NCBI GenBank assembly: GCA_000237975.1
Contig: CP003179.1
Span: forward strand, 682,001 to 746,000
Direction: 5' to 3'
Length of the DNA: 64,000 nt
From: Sulfobacillus acidophilus DSM 10332
GTDB taxonomy: Bacteria > Bacillota > Sulfobacillia > Sulfobacillales > Sulfobacillaceae
Below the pieces are notes generated by a model. It ran no database searches and was not told the DNA's origin. It saw only the letters and a list, made by a program, of their open reading frames with translations. This document shows, in pieces, positions 23,090-32,302 of this stretch (within the stretch, counting starts at the first letter, position 1; every line of letters begins with the position of its first letter). The translations under genes and the position numbers were made by a program.

Positions 23090-24151
23090 GTGGATATCGG
23101 ATTAATTGGGTTGCCACGTTCGGGCAAAACCACGATTTTTAATCTTCTAACCCAGCAAAACGTAGACACCCACGCGTTTGGCGGACGTGCCGAGTCGCGT
23201 CGGGCATTGGCCCCGGTTCCGGATACGCGTCTGGATCGGTTAGCCGCATTATATCATCCGCGGAAGGTCACACCGGCCCAACTGCAGGTGGTGGATGTAC
23301 CGGGATTGAGTCGACAAGAAACTGGGGGGCCGAACCGGTTTTTGAATGATGTCCGCTTGGTGGATGCCTTGGTCCATGTCGTCCGAGGCTTTTCGTCCGA
23401 ATTGGGGGAGCCGACACCGCTAAAAGATATTGAGGATATGGAACTGGAACTTAGTTTGTCGGACTTGGATTTGGTGGAAAAACGAAAGGATCGGATCACC
23501 GGCGGGAAGAAGACGACCAAAGAGCAGCAAGCGGAATTGGCGATCATCGACCGACTGCATGAAGCCTTGGAAAACGGTCAACGGCTTGATCAGCTCGATC
23601 TGGACGACGATGCCAAAAAGCTGATTAGCGGATATCAGTTTTTGACCTTGAAACCGATGATTTGGGTCATCAATTTAGATGACGAGGCCTTTCGGGCAGG
23701 CGAATTTCCCGATCGGGAGAAAATTCTTCAGTTAGCCGAGACGCATCGGATTCCGGTTGTCCTGATGGCCGGCGCGTTAGAACAAGAGATGCAAGAGCTC
23801 GACCCCGCCGATCGCCTCGAATTCATGCAAGATTTAGGTATCACGGAAACCGGCACGGCACGAGTAGCCACGGCGATTTATGGGCATTTGGGCTATATTT
23901 CGTTTTTGACCGCCGGGGAGGACGAAGTCCGGGCCTGGCCTATTCTGCAAGGCACGCGGGCGAAAGAGGCCGCCGGAAAGATCCACTCGGATATTGAACG
24001 GGGGTTTATTCGGGCGGAAATTGTGCCCTTTGAGGCCTTGATCGAAGCTGGCTCCATGGCCCGTGCACGCGAACGGGGATTAGTCCGGTTGGAAGGGAAG
24101 GACTACGTCATGCAGGACGGGGACGTCGTCAACTTTCGGTTTAACGTCTAG
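23090..24151 (+). CDS. ychF: YchF-family GTPase/ATPase
   Basis: This Obg-related P-loop protein binds ribosomes and, in E. coli, prefers ATP. GTG 23090 behind ATGGGGGAC gives VDIGLIGLPRSGKTT at the very N-terminus, as in the family; an earlier in-frame ATG at 23018 would lie inside the terminator. About 353 aa. Seen are G1 GLPRSGKTT, G3 DVPGL, the coiled-coil insertion (VEKRKDRITGGKKTTKEQ), and a C-terminal TGS-type domain (FLTAGEDEVRAWPI to YVMQDGDVVNFRFNV). Mild deviation: the G4 region reads VINLDDE where NxxE is usual. Confidence 0.88.
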   Translation: MDIGLIGLPRSGKTTIFNLLTQQNVDTHAFGGRAESRRALAPVPDTRLDRLAALYHPRKVTPAQLQVVDVPGLSRQETGGPNRFLNDVRLVDALVHVVRGFSSELGEPTPLKDIEDMELELSLSDLDLVEKRKDRITGGKKTTKEQQAELAIIDRLHEALENGQRLDQLDLDDDAKKLISGYQFLTLKPMIWVINLDDEAFRAGEFPDREKILQLAETHRIPVVLMAGALEQEMQELDPADRLEFMQDLGITETGTARVATAIYGHLGYISFLTAGEDEVRAWPILQGTRAKEAAGKIHSDIERGFIRAEIVPFEALIEAGSMARARERGLVRLEGKDYVMQDGDVVNFRFNV

Positions 24152-24171
24152 TCGTCGGGAGGAGGGGGAAT

Positions 24172-25443
24172 ATGGGAGACACATTATGGGAGCGGGCCCA
24201 ACGCGTTTTGCCCGGGGGGGTCAACTCCCCCGTCCGTTCGTTTCGCGGGGTGGACGGTCAGCCTTTTTTTGCTGACCGGGGCGAAGGCCCTTATTTAATC
24301 AGTGAAGACGGGACCCCATATATCGATTATGTCATGGGTTATGGTCCCCTCATTTTAGGGCACGCCCATCCGGCCGTAGTGGACGCGGTAGAACGCCAGG
24401 CAGCCCGGGGTATCGGTTACGGGGTCCCCACTCGGCGCGAAGTGGAGATGGCGGAGTTCTTAACCCACCATATCCCCGGTCTCGACATGGTCCGTCTGGT
24501 CAATTCCGGTACGGAAGCGACCATGACGGCGCTGCGGATTGCCCGAGCCGCCACGGGACGGCCTCGGGTCGTGAAATTTGCGGGTTCTTACCACGGCCAC
24601 CACGATTCGTTACTGATCAAGGCGGGCTCGGGAGCCGCGACACTCGGGGTACCGGATTCTGCGGGGGTACCGTCCGAGATTGCGGCTCTCACCATTACCG
24701 TGCCGTATAACGATGTCGAAGCCCTTGAAGACGCCTTTCGGCAATACGGGTCCGAGATCGCGGCGGTTATTGCCGAACCGGTGGCGGGCAATATGGGGAC
24801 CGTTGTTCCGGATGAGGATTTTTTACCGGCGATTCGATCGATTACCGAACGTTATGGCGCCTTATGGATTTCGGACGAAGTGATGACCGGTTTTCGGGTG
24901 GGATTGGGCACGGTGGCCTCCCAAAGAGGGTTGACACCCGATTTGGTGACCTTGGCCAAGGTCATCGGGGCCGGGATGCCGGTCGGGGCTTACGGCGGCA
25001 AGCGGGAATACCTCTCGTTGGTGGCGCCCGCGGGTCCCGTTTATCAAGCCGGAACGTTTTCAGGCAACCCGATTGCGACGGCGGCCGGATTGGCTCAGTT
25101 GCACGAAGTGGTCCAACCCGACTTTTATTCTGTCCTGGTGATGCGAACGGAGCAGTTGGCGAAAGGATTAGTGGAGCGGGCACGGCGCCATAACATTCCG
25201 GTTTCGGTCCATCAGGCGGGTGCCATGTTTACGTTGTTTTTCCGCGACACCCCGCCCCGCAATTTTGACGAGGTGAATCGGAGCGATACGGAGGGCTACC
25301 GCCGCTATTTTCACCTCATGTTGGAACGTGGCGTGTTTATGCCGCCCTCGCCGTTCGAGTCCGTGTTTGTGTCCAGTCGGCATGATGCGGAAGTCATCGA
25401 AAAAACGTTGGCGGTGGCGGAAGAGGTGTTTCAAAAGCTTTAA
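24172..25443 (+). CDS. hemL: Glutamate-1-semialdehyde 2,1-aminomutase
   Basis: This PLP enzyme of the C5 tetrapyrrole pathway converts glutamate-1-semialdehyde to 5-aminolevulinate. The 423-aa protein has the family start (LPGGVNSPVRSFRGV), GTEATMTALRIARA, FAGSYHGHHD, ISDEVMTGFRVG with the PLP Asp, and the Schiff-base lysine in LAKVIGAGMPVGAYGG. ATG 24172 follows GGAGGAGGGG. It lies 20 bp after ychF, probably on the same transcript. No other hem genes are in view. Confidence 0.93.
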   Translation: MGDTLWERAQRVLPGGVNSPVRSFRGVDGQPFFADRGEGPYLISEDGTPYIDYVMGYGPLILGHAHPAVVDAVERQAARGIGYGVPTRREVEMAEFLTHHIPGLDMVRLVNSGTEATMTALRIARAATGRPRVVKFAGSYHGHHDSLLIKAGSGAATLGVPDSAGVPSEIAALTITVPYNDVEALEDAFRQYGSEIAAVIAEPVAGNMGTVVPDEDFLPAIRSITERYGALWISDEVMTGFRVGLGTVASQRGLTPDLVTLAKVIGAGMPVGAYGGKREYLSLVAPAGPVYQAGTFSGNPIATAAGLAQLHEVVQPDFYSVLVMRTEQLAKGLVERARRHNIPVSVHQAGAMFTLFFRDTPPRNFDEVNRSDTEGYRRYFHLMLERGVFMPPSPFESVFVSSRHDAEVIEKTLAVAEEVFQKL

Positions 25444-25475
25444 CGGTTCGTTATTTCTAAGTAGAGAGGTGACCT

Positions 25476-26273
25476 ATGCTCATAACCAGGCTTAGTCCGT
25501 ATGCGTTTCATATTGGGCCGATTGGAGTCCATTGGTACGGGATCTTTATGGTGTTGGCGATCTTAGGTGGCGGTTGGTACCTGATGGAACGTGGCGAGCA
25601 GCTTGGTGAAGACCCGGACTTCCTCTCCCGAGTGACCATTTGGACCGTGATCTGGGGGATTATCGGTGCCCGTGTCGTTTTTGTCCTGGCCAACGATCCG
25701 CAATGGATTTGGACCGATCCGGTCCAAGCGTTAAAAATTTGGCAAGGCGGGCTGGCATATGACGGAGCGGTGGGCTTTGGCGTGTTGGCCCTTTGGATCC
25801 AACTCCGAAAAAAGCCGTTAGTCTTTAACCACATTGTGGATTGGACGGTACCGGGAATTGGTCTGGGCATCTTCATGGTCCGCATCGGGAACATCTTTAA
25901 CCATGAAGTCTTGGGCCGAATGACCCAACTCGGATTTGGCCGATGGCCCGAACAGCTCATCGGCTCGTCGATCGGGGTTATTCTGATCATCCGCTACTTC
26001 TGGATTGAACGCTATCGGACGCCTCCGCCGGGCTATCAATTCTGGTCGGCCATGTTTTATTATGCCATCATCCGAGGTTTCATCGGGGAAACCACCCGAG
26101 ACAATCCCCTCTATCTGATTCATTATATTAATCCCCATTGGGGCATCGGATTTACCACCTTAATGCAGCTTTTTACTCCGCCTATTTTAATATTTACCGG
26201 ATTAATGATGCGCCGAACCTGGCGGAAGTCGGCCCGAGAGGGCTTGGTGACGGATACGGCAACGGCTTTGTAG
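25476..26273 (+). CDS. lgt: Prolipoprotein diacylglyceryl transferase
   Basis: This 265-aa membrane enzyme moves a diacylglyceryl group from phosphatidylglycerol to the lipobox cysteine of prolipoproteins. About seven membrane segments are visible. The signature appears as FMVRIGNIFNHEVLGR, and the C-terminal RGFIGETTR retains the usual Arg/Glu/Arg. One oddity: where most Lgt proteins have GG(L/M)xxHGG, this one reads GGLAYDGAV, so the important His is Asp. The 3' end overlaps the convergent L,D-transpeptidase gene by 80 bp. Several lipoproteins in the window would need this enzyme. Confidence 0.88.
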   Translation: MLITRLSPYAFHIGPIGVHWYGIFMVLAILGGGWYLMERGEQLGEDPDFLSRVTIWTVIWGIIGARVVFVLANDPQWIWTDPVQALKIWQGGLAYDGAVGFGVLALWIQLRKKPLVFNHIVDWTVPGIGLGIFMVRIGNIFNHEVLGRMTQLGFGRWPEQLIGSSIGVILIIRYFWIERYRTPPPGYQFWSAMFYYAIIRGFIGETTRDNPLYLIHYINPHWGIGFTTLMQLFTPPILIFTGLMMRRTWRKSAREGLVTDTATAL

Positions 26274-26796
26274 TCGGTGTGGGGGGTGTCTTGCCCATGA
26301 TAATCACCGGCGTGCCCACCTGAGCAAATTGCCATAGCCACTCGGCATCGGCTGGCTGTCCGGTGGGGCCTTGGGGACTTTTGTCGGTCGGGACCTGGAT
26401 ACAGCCGTGACTTTTCGGCACGCCAAATCGATGATTCCACCAAGCCCCGTGGATGGCGATGCCTCCATAGAAGTATTGGGCATACGGCACGTGATCCACG
26501 TCCCAATGGTCGGGCGTGCCGGGCTGTCCTCCCACCATGTGATCGTCTCGTACGCGACGGTAAATCCAAAAGATTCCGGTCGGGGTCACCCATTTAGGGG
26601 ATACACCGGTCGATACGGGGATGGTGTGGATGAGTACGCCCTGATCGAGGGCATACAATTTTTGGTGCGTCAAGTCGATAATCAATTCTTTGCGGTCATC
26701 CTCGGTCGGTTCGGTCCGGGCAGCCCGTATGCTAAGATGAAAGGGAAAAGCGGGGATGACGTGAGCTGCAAAACCCCACAGCGGGACGAACCACAT
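26194..26796 (-). CDS. L,D-transpeptidase (YkuD domain)
   Basis: The product crosslinks peptidoglycan through 3-3 bonds or attaches proteins outside the membrane. ATG 26796 is chosen because GGGAGGTG lies six bases upstream and the following 20 residues (MWFVPLWGFAAHVIPAFPF) look like a signal peptide; about 200 aa. The YkuD domain begins ELIIDLTHQKLYAL and has STGVSPKWVTPTG, then IAIHGAWW and the catalytic SHGCIQVP. The C-terminal tail is Pro/Thr-rich. It overlaps lgt at the 3' end and has a divergent neighbour moaD. Confidence 0.88.
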   Translation of the reverse strand: MWFVPLWGFAAHVIPAFPFHLSIRAARTEPTEDDRKELIIDLTHQKLYALDQGVLIHTIPVSTGVSPKWVTPTGIFWIYRRVRDDHMVGGQPGTPDHWDVDHVPYAQYFYGGIAIHGAWWNHRFGVPKSHGCIQVPTDKSPQGPTGQPADAEWLWQFAQVGTPVIIMGKTPPTPTTKPLPYPSPSPLGPTSARFGASLIR

Positions 26797-26838
26797 GAAA
26801 TTCACCTCCCGAGGGGAAATGGATGAGGAGTGAGATCG

Positions 26839-27093
26839 ATGGCCCAATCTCCGGCACCGATAACGGTCTTATTCTTTTCGTTTGCTGCCGATCGTATGAA
26901 TGCTCGGCAAAAAACATTTGACGTGGACGCTCCGGTATCCTTGGGAACGTTCTACGAGGAATGGTTGAAGCCCCAGTTACACGAGCCTTTTTCACGATGG
27001 CTGTTCAGCGTCAATCAAGAATGGGCCGATGCCGACACCCCGGTAAAAGGCGGCGATGAGGTGGCGGTTATTCCCCCGGTGAGTGGAGGTTAG
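26839..27093 (+). CDS. moaD: Molybdopterin synthase small subunit, MoaD/ThiS family
   Basis: This sulfur carrier for molybdenum cofactor synthesis is about 84 aa from ATG 26839, preceded by GAGGAG; a GTG at 26830 is less likely. The beta-grasp sequence (ITVLFFSFAADRMN to VKGGDEVAVIPPVSGG) ends in the diagnostic Gly-Gly that is thiocarboxylated. The stop is one base before the moaE start, so the two subunits are made together. Confidence 0.9.
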   Translation: MAQSPAPITVLFFSFAADRMNARQKTFDVDAPVSLGTFYEEWLKPQLHEPFSRWLFSVNQEWADADTPVKGGDEVAVIPPVSGG

Positions 27094-27094
27094 C

Positions 27095-27541
27095 ATGGAC
27101 ATCTATCGAATAACGACGGAACCCATCGTCATTCAAGAGGCGCTGGATGCCATACAGGACCCGGCGTGCGGAGGACAAGCGATATTTTTAGGGACGGTAC
27201 GCAACGAATATGAGGGCCGACCCAGCCATGGCTTAATTTACGATGCGTACCGGCCGCTGGCGGAAAAAGAAATGGCCCGCATCGGGGACGAATTACGACG
27301 CCGTCACGATATTCGCCATATTGTCATGATCCATCGAATCGGCCATTTGGCGGTGACAGACATGGCGGTCGTCGTCGCCGTATCGGCGGCTCATCGCGAA
27401 GCCGCTATGGCGGCGGCACGGGAAGGCATTGACGAAATAAAACGCCGGGCACCGATTTGGAAAAAAGAACTGTTCGACGACGGCGATGAGGCGTGGCACC
27501 ATGATCCCGATCATTTTCCGTCTAACGAGGAGACGGTTTAA
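27095..27541 (+). CDS. moaE: Molybdopterin synthase catalytic subunit
   Basis: MoaE uses MoaD thiocarboxylate to convert precursor Z (cPMP) to molybdopterin. The 148-aa product starts at ATG 27095 with GGAGG inside the moaD end. Conserved segments are GAIFLGTVRN-like (GQAIFLGTVRNEYEG), YDAYRPLAEKEM, HRIGHLAVTDMAVVVAVSAAHR and RAPIWKKELFDDG with the active-site lysine. It pairs with moaD; the Mo/W-type transporter operon at 38.7-42.4 kb would supply the metal. Its end overlaps a convergent ABC gene by 20 bp. Confidence 0.93.
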   Translation: MDIYRITTEPIVIQEALDAIQDPACGGQAIFLGTVRNEYEGRPSHGLIYDAYRPLAEKEMARIGDELRRRHDIRHIVMIHRIGHLAVTDMAVVVAVSAAHREAAMAAAREGIDEIKRRAPIWKKELFDDGDEAWHHDPDHFPSNEETV

Positions 27542-28319
27542 CGTGTATCCATGGTCGGTTGTCCACCCATTGAAGCGCAACCGGCACGTCTAAAACGCGA
27601 CTGAGTAAAGGCTCGGTCAACACGGTAGCTTTCGGACCTTCCGCCAACACTTGCCCGTCTTTTAACATCAAGACATGGCTAAATCCGGGCAGTATTTCTT
27701 CCGTATGATGGGTGACATAGAGAATGCCGGGCGTCGATGCGGGGGCTAAAAGCCCCTCAATGAGGCTCAGCAACTGTTCTCGGCCTTTTAAATCCAATCC
27801 GGAACAGGGTTCGTCGAGGATAATCAGCTGGCTGTCCGCCATCCAGGCCCGAGCCAACAAGACGCGGGTTTTTTCTCCCTGGGACAGGTGTTGATAGGGA
27901 GCTTGTGCCCGGTGATGGATGTCGAATCGTTCCAGTGCCGCCCAGACACTGTCGGCGGACACGTTGGATCCCTGGTGTTCTCGGCCGATAATGGCTTGGC
28001 GTCCCGCGGCTACCACGTCGTATACGCGCGTTCCGGGATGATGAGCGGTCAGCCATTCGCCTAGTTGATGGCTAACAAATCCGATGCGCTTTCGAATTTC
28101 CCGCAAGTCGACGGTACCGTAGGGATGGCCCAGAACTTCCACAAGTCCCTCCGTAGGCCATTGGTAGCCCAAAATTAAACTTAAGAGAGTGGTTTTACCG
28201 GATCCGTTCGCGCCTAAAATAACCCAATGATCGCCGGATTTCATCTGCCACTGGATGTTATCCAAAATCACGCGTGATCCACGCACATACCGGATATTTT
28301 GTAAGCGGACAAGATGCAT
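27522..28319 (-). CDS. ABC transporter ATP-binding protein
   Basis: This stand-alone 265-aa ATPase starts at ATG 28319 after AAGGAG. It has Walker A GANGSGKTT near 34-42, Q-loop VSHQ, signature LSQGEKTRVLLARA, Walker B LIILDEPCSGLD and switch THHTE. No permease is adjacent. The overall look (HWVILGANGSGKTTLLSLILGYQWPTEG, DLREIRKRIGFVSHQL) resembles YlmA/ModF-like ATPases, which suggests but does not establish a link to the neighbouring molybdopterin genes. Confidence 0.83.
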   Translation of the reverse strand: MHLVRLQNIRYVRGSRVILDNIQWQMKSGDHWVILGANGSGKTTLLSLILGYQWPTEGLVEVLGHPYGTVDLREIRKRIGFVSHQLGEWLTAHHPGTRVYDVVAAGRQAIIGREHQGSNVSADSVWAALERFDIHHRAQAPYQHLSQGEKTRVLLARAWMADSQLIILDEPCSGLDLKGREQLLSLIEGLLAPASTPGILYVTHHTEEILPGFSHVLMLKDGQVLAEGPKATVLTEPLLSRVLDVPVALQWVDNRPWIHVKPSPR

Positions 28320-28353
28320 GATGAGAGGACTCCTTTGACGGGCGATTTCATGA

Positions 28354-28575
28354 TTATTCGTGCTCCGCCGATGCTTTTCCTGCCGTCCGGGCTTGAATGC
28401 GCAGGGCATAGCGCATCCATGCGGCGATTGCAGCGAACCCCTTACGCCGGCGCGTATCCTCCATGAAAGCAAACGGTGTCCGGGTCGGTGACGGTCCGCG
28501 GGTCAATCCAAGCGGGCCGCTGCCTCTTTGATTGCGGATCGCCCAGCATTCTTGTTCAAGAGGCTTTTTCATCAT
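28354..28575 (-). CDS. Possible small basic protein
   Basis: A roughly 73-aa frame (MKKPLEQECWAIRNQRGSG to ARTAGKASAEHE) lies in the 440-bp gap between the ABC ATPase and the MMPL transporter. It is rich in Arg, Lys and Ala with one helix-like stretch (FAAIAAWMRYALRIQA). The ribosome binding site is weak and no family was recognised, so it may be spurious. Confidence 0.25.
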   Translation of the reverse strand: MMKKPLEQECWAIRNQRGSGPLGLTRGPSPTRTPFAFMEDTRRRKGFAAIAAWMRYALRIQARTAGKASAEHE

Positions 28576-28703
28576 CCCACAATGATTGCCGACTCGTCGA
28601 GAGGTCGGCAACGGATCCTCCCGTGTTCGTCCCGTCAACCGCCTCTACCGGACATCAGCGTTTTTTGGCCTCGTTTAGACCTAAGGCCAATCGGGAGTGT
28701 CGA

Positions 28704-28731
28704 TTGCGTCTTGCCGAAAATTCGTTATGAT
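28704..28731 (+). promoter_or_regulatory. Promoter of the MMPL transporter gene
   Basis: TTGCGT (28704-28709), a 16-bp spacer and TATGAT (28726-28731) lie about 33 bases before the GTG start. No other promoter-like pair stands out in the gap. Confidence 0.45.
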
Positions 28732-28763
28732 AAAACGAATAGCCCGGAAAGTGGGGGGACTTG

Positions 28764-30878
28764 GTGAAGACCGGTTGGATTGCGTGGCTCGTTCGGCACC
28801 CGTGGACGGTGATCATCGGCTGGCTTTTTCTTGTGGGGCTGGCGCTGCCGAGTGCGATGCAGGTGTCCCGGCATTTGACGGCCAACGGCCTGGATAATCC
28901 CCAAAGTCAAGCGGTGTGGGCGACGAATCAGTTGGCCGACTTCTCGCATCCGCCTTCACCCGTATCGTTGGTTGTAAGCCACGTACCGAATCGACAAATA
29001 CCGATCTTGACCCGAAGCTTACGGCCCGGGGCCCAAATCCTGTACCCCTTGACCCGTGATCCTGGATATCGGGTGGCGTTGTCGCGTTCGTTTACTTCGG
29101 TAGCCGCGGAACACGCCTGGGAAATTCGTGTGCGGGCGGTAGGCGGCACGATTCAGCCTTTGACTGACGAGGCCATTGGCCAGGTCGTCACTCAAGACAG
29201 TACGAAAACGCTGGCACTGAGCGGTATCGTGGCGGCGCCCGTCTTTCTGATTTTATTATTGGCCGTTTTTGGATCTTTGGCAGCGGTCGGACTTCCGTTC
29301 ATCATTGCGCTAGCGGGATCGGAATTGGCCTTGGCTGCCGTATCGGTTATCGCCCGGTACATTCCGCTTTCGGTTTTTTTGACCGATGTCGTCAGTTTTT
29401 TGGCCTTAGGGGTGGGAATCGATTACGCCTTATTTATCAGTACGCGCTTTCGGACCGAATTGGCAGAGGGGAAATCCGTACCCGAAGCGGTAGTCCGCGC
29501 CATGCAACATGCCGGCCGATCGGTTTTCTATTCGGGACTCGCGGTAGGAATTGCCGTTTTGGGGTTAAGTCTGGGCGGGAACCCCTATTGGCGTGGGTTG
29601 GCGGTGGGGGGCGCAGTCGCCATTTTTGCGGTGCTGCTGGCGACCCATAGTCTTTTACCCGCCATCATGACCGTCATGGGGCGCAAGATCCATTGGGGAA
29701 CCGTCAAACACCGGTTTAATACGGGATTTTGGCATGGTTGGGGGCGTTGGGCGTCCCATTATCCCTGGCGGGCGGTGGGCGTCGGACTTCTGTTATTAGC
29801 CCCTTTGGCGTATTTTGGGCCGGCCATGACTATGGGGAGTCCCGCCAATACGGCGGCTATGTTACCCCCGAGTAACGTCTTACGGCAGGCGGTTACGGTG
29901 GAACAGCGGGTGAATGGTGCCGGCAGTATTGCTCCTTTAGCGGTGGTATTGCAGTTTCGTCCGCCACTATCCCGGCCTGCCATCTGGCAATCGGTGGCAC
30001 GGGTGACTCAAAAGCTTCGCCAAGAGCAGGACGTGGCAACCGTTTCGAGTTTGACGGGAAACGGGCTATCCCTTCCGATGATTGCGCGCATGACGGCAAA
30101 AGAGACGCCTACGGCGTTTCGGGCCTTTGAGAATCCGGCCCACGGGATGGTTGTCATTTATCTGACGGCGGCCAGCGGGCCGGACAGTCCCCAAACCTCC
30201 GCGTTAATTGCGCGAATTACCCGCGGTCTTCCGGCTTGGGCGCCCCTGGCCGAACGGGCGGCGGTAGGGGGCAGCGTGGCGTATCAAAACAGTTTCAATC
30301 AATTGACGGCGGGGCGGCTTCCCTGGATGATCGGTTCGGCCGTGTTCGTGGCTTTTTTGGTCTTGGCCTGGGCGACGGGCTCCTGGGTACAGGCCTTCCT
30401 CGGGGTACTGCTGGACGGGTTGGTGGCGCTCGCCACTGCCGGAGTGCTGAATTTGGTGGTCCAACATGGCGCGTGGGGATTTCAGCCCGCCCCGGTTGAC
30501 AGCGCGATTACGCCCCTCATCTTCGTCTTGTTATTTGGTCTATCGATGGATTATGAAGTCATTCTGCTGCATCGGATTCAAGAACACCTCAAATGGGGGC
30601 ATTCCATCCGGCATGCCGCCTGGCTCGGGATGGCGGGAACCGGGGCCATGATTACCGGAGCCGGCATGATTATGGCTACCGCGTTTTTATCTTTGGTGAT
30701 TAGTCCGCTGGAAATCATGAAAACGTTGGCCTTGGGGTTAGCGGTCGCAGTCATCCTGGACACCTGGGTGGTTCGGAGTCTATTGGTTCCCGGGGCCAGC
30801 GTGTTATTGGGACGTTTGGCTTACTGGCCCTGGCGGCCTGGGCCCGAGACGAAATGGGCGGCCGGGGATCCCGTTTAA
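28764..30878 (+). CDS. MMPL/RND-family transporter
   Basis: This integral membrane protein of about 704 aa is of the MmpL/YdgH type, exporting lipids or hydrophobic compounds by proton exchange. GTG 28764 lies five bases after GGGGGG; a TTG at 28761 is the alternative. The two RND halves each show one segment, a large external domain, then five or six segments. Key motifs are SFLALGVGIDYALFISTRF in the first half and LLFGLSMDYEVILLHRIQE in the second, with charged Asp residues for proton relay. The substrate is unknown. The 3' end overlaps the convergent HD-GYP gene by 4 bp. Confidence 0.9.
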   Translation: MKTGWIAWLVRHPWTVIIGWLFLVGLALPSAMQVSRHLTANGLDNPQSQAVWATNQLADFSHPPSPVSLVVSHVPNRQIPILTRSLRPGAQILYPLTRDPGYRVALSRSFTSVAAEHAWEIRVRAVGGTIQPLTDEAIGQVVTQDSTKTLALSGIVAAPVFLILLLAVFGSLAAVGLPFIIALAGSELALAAVSVIARYIPLSVFLTDVVSFLALGVGIDYALFISTRFRTELAEGKSVPEAVVRAMQHAGRSVFYSGLAVGIAVLGLSLGGNPYWRGLAVGGAVAIFAVLLATHSLLPAIMTVMGRKIHWGTVKHRFNTGFWHGWGRWASHYPWRAVGVGLLLLAPLAYFGPAMTMGSPANTAAMLPPSNVLRQAVTVEQRVNGAGSIAPLAVVLQFRPPLSRPAIWQSVARVTQKLRQEQDVATVSSLTGNGLSLPMIARMTAKETPTAFRAFENPAHGMVVIYLTAASGPDSPQTSALIARITRGLPAWAPLAERAAVGGSVAYQNSFNQLTAGRLPWMIGSAVFVAFLVLAWATGSWVQAFLGVLLDGLVALATAGVLNLVVQHGAWGFQPAPVDSAITPLIFVLLFGLSMDYEVILLHRIQEHLKWGHSIRHAAWLGMAGTGAMITGAGMIMATAFLSLVISPLEIMKTLALGLAVAVILDTWVVRSLLVPGASVLLGRLAYWPWRPGPETKWAAGDPV

Positions 30879-32239
30879 GCGGTCGGAACGAACCGCTCGG
30901 GCTGGTTCAAGAGGCCCCACTCAAGCGCATCAAACACATCCGGGGACAATTTGGTCGTACGGTCGGAACGCATGATCGCTAACACGTCTTCCGTACTGAG
31001 GGCGCGCCGGTAGGGGCGGGCGTGGGCTAATGCGTCGTGGACATCGGCGACGGCGACAATTTGGCCGAGATACGGAATGTGGGGGCCCTTAAGGTGCCGA
31101 TAATATCCTGTGCCGTCGAGTCGCTCGTGGTGCGCGGCAGCACCTTCGGCAATCATGTGTAACGGAACGAGCGGCTCCAACAGCGTATACGTCATCTGGG
31201 GGTGCGTTTCGATGGCGGCCCTTTCGGCCGGAGATAACGGACCCGGTTTATCCAGAATTAAATTACTGACGCCAAGTTTCCCCAGGTCATGAAAGAGCCC
31301 GGCCAGCAAGGCGGCCTCTTGCAGGGCCGGCGGTTCGCCCAAAATTTCGGTTAGGGATTTCGCATAGTGAGCTGTTCGCCAGGAGTGACTCGCCGTCCAG
31401 GAGGATTTTGTGTCCACAATGTCGGCGAAGACTTGAGCAATGGGCAAGAGCACCGCATGATCATCCCAAGGCAGGCTACGGGGCTTGGGATCATATGAAG
31501 CGATTTGATGCGGCAGGTTGAGCGCGGCTAGTTGGGTAAACAGGGTATCGTCCGCGCTCATGGATAGCCAGGCGTCAACCAGTTCCGGATCGAACCAGCT
31601 GCCCCGGCGGGAGCGGGCTACGTCCCGGGCCGCCTCCGGTCCAAAACGGCTCCAAAACATTTCTACCGTCTGGGCGAGAGATAAAATACGGCCTAAAAGG
31701 GGAATTTCGTGTCCGCGAAGGCCTCGCGGCTGGCCCGACCCATCCCAGTGCTCGTCAAGATTTAACACGGCATCCGGCGCGAGCGAGACCCATCCCAGTT
31801 CCCGTACCAAGTCCGCGCCGCGTGTGCAGCGCATTTCCACCAATGTTCGCGCGGCTTGGGGGCCACGGCGGGCTATGTTGGCGATTGCCGTCAGGCGTTC
31901 TCGCCAGGGGGCACCCGGTTTGGTTTGCGCGACGGCATAACGCACGGCGTGCGATAAGCGTGACCAGTTGACGGATTTTAACTCATACTTGGCCGACCGA
32001 TCATCGGTGCCGAACCATTCGCTGACTTGATGACTGTTGGCGGAGCACCCGGCATCTTTTAACAACAGCGCATAAAAGAGCTCGTGACGCTCATCCTCGC
32101 CTAACGAGAGGGCTTCCCCCAATTGCATTCCGATCCAACAGCTACGGATGGCGTGGCCTAACGGCTCGCCTTCGGTTAAATCGAGGGCGCGAGACAATGT
32201 GGCAATCAGCGTGGCCAATGACAAGGAGCGAGTATTCAC
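30875..32239 (-). CDS. Tandem HD-GYP-type phosphodiesterase
   Basis: This 454-aa cytosolic protein starts at GTG 32239 behind AGGGTGACACC. The second half is a clear HD-GYP domain, normally a cyclic-di-GMP hydrolase: LAGLFHDLGKLGVSNLIL, HHERLDGTGYYR and VAVADVHDALAHARPYR. The GYP motif reads GYY instead. The first half resembles a degenerate HD domain (ELFYALLLKDAGCS, HWDGSGQPRGLRGHEIPLLGRILSLA), giving a two-domain arrangement seen in other Firmicutes. No sensory or receiver domain is present. The catalytic HD pair in the second half is intact, so it may be active. Confidence 0.85.
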   Translation of the reverse strand: MNTRSLSLATLIATLSRALDLTEGEPLGHAIRSCWIGMQLGEALSLGEDERHELFYALLLKDAGCSANSHQVSEWFGTDDRSAKYELKSVNWSRLSHAVRYAVAQTKPGAPWRERLTAIANIARRGPQAARTLVEMRCTRGADLVRELGWVSLAPDAVLNLDEHWDGSGQPRGLRGHEIPLLGRILSLAQTVEMFWSRFGPEAARDVARSRRGSWFDPELVDAWLSMSADDTLFTQLAALNLPHQIASYDPKPRSLPWDDHAVLLPIAQVFADIVDTKSSWTASHSWRTAHYAKSLTEILGEPPALQEAALLAGLFHDLGKLGVSNLILDKPGPLSPAERAAIETHPQMTYTLLEPLVPLHMIAEGAAAHHERLDGTGYYRHLKGPHIPYLGQIVAVADVHDALAHARPYRRALSTEDVLAIMRSDRTTKLSPDVFDALEWGLLNQPERFVPTA

Positions 32240-32302
32240 GGTGTCACCCTGGTGTTTTGATGTGACTAAAGTTTACCGGGAAGTCTCGCCCGACATCAAA
32301 AA

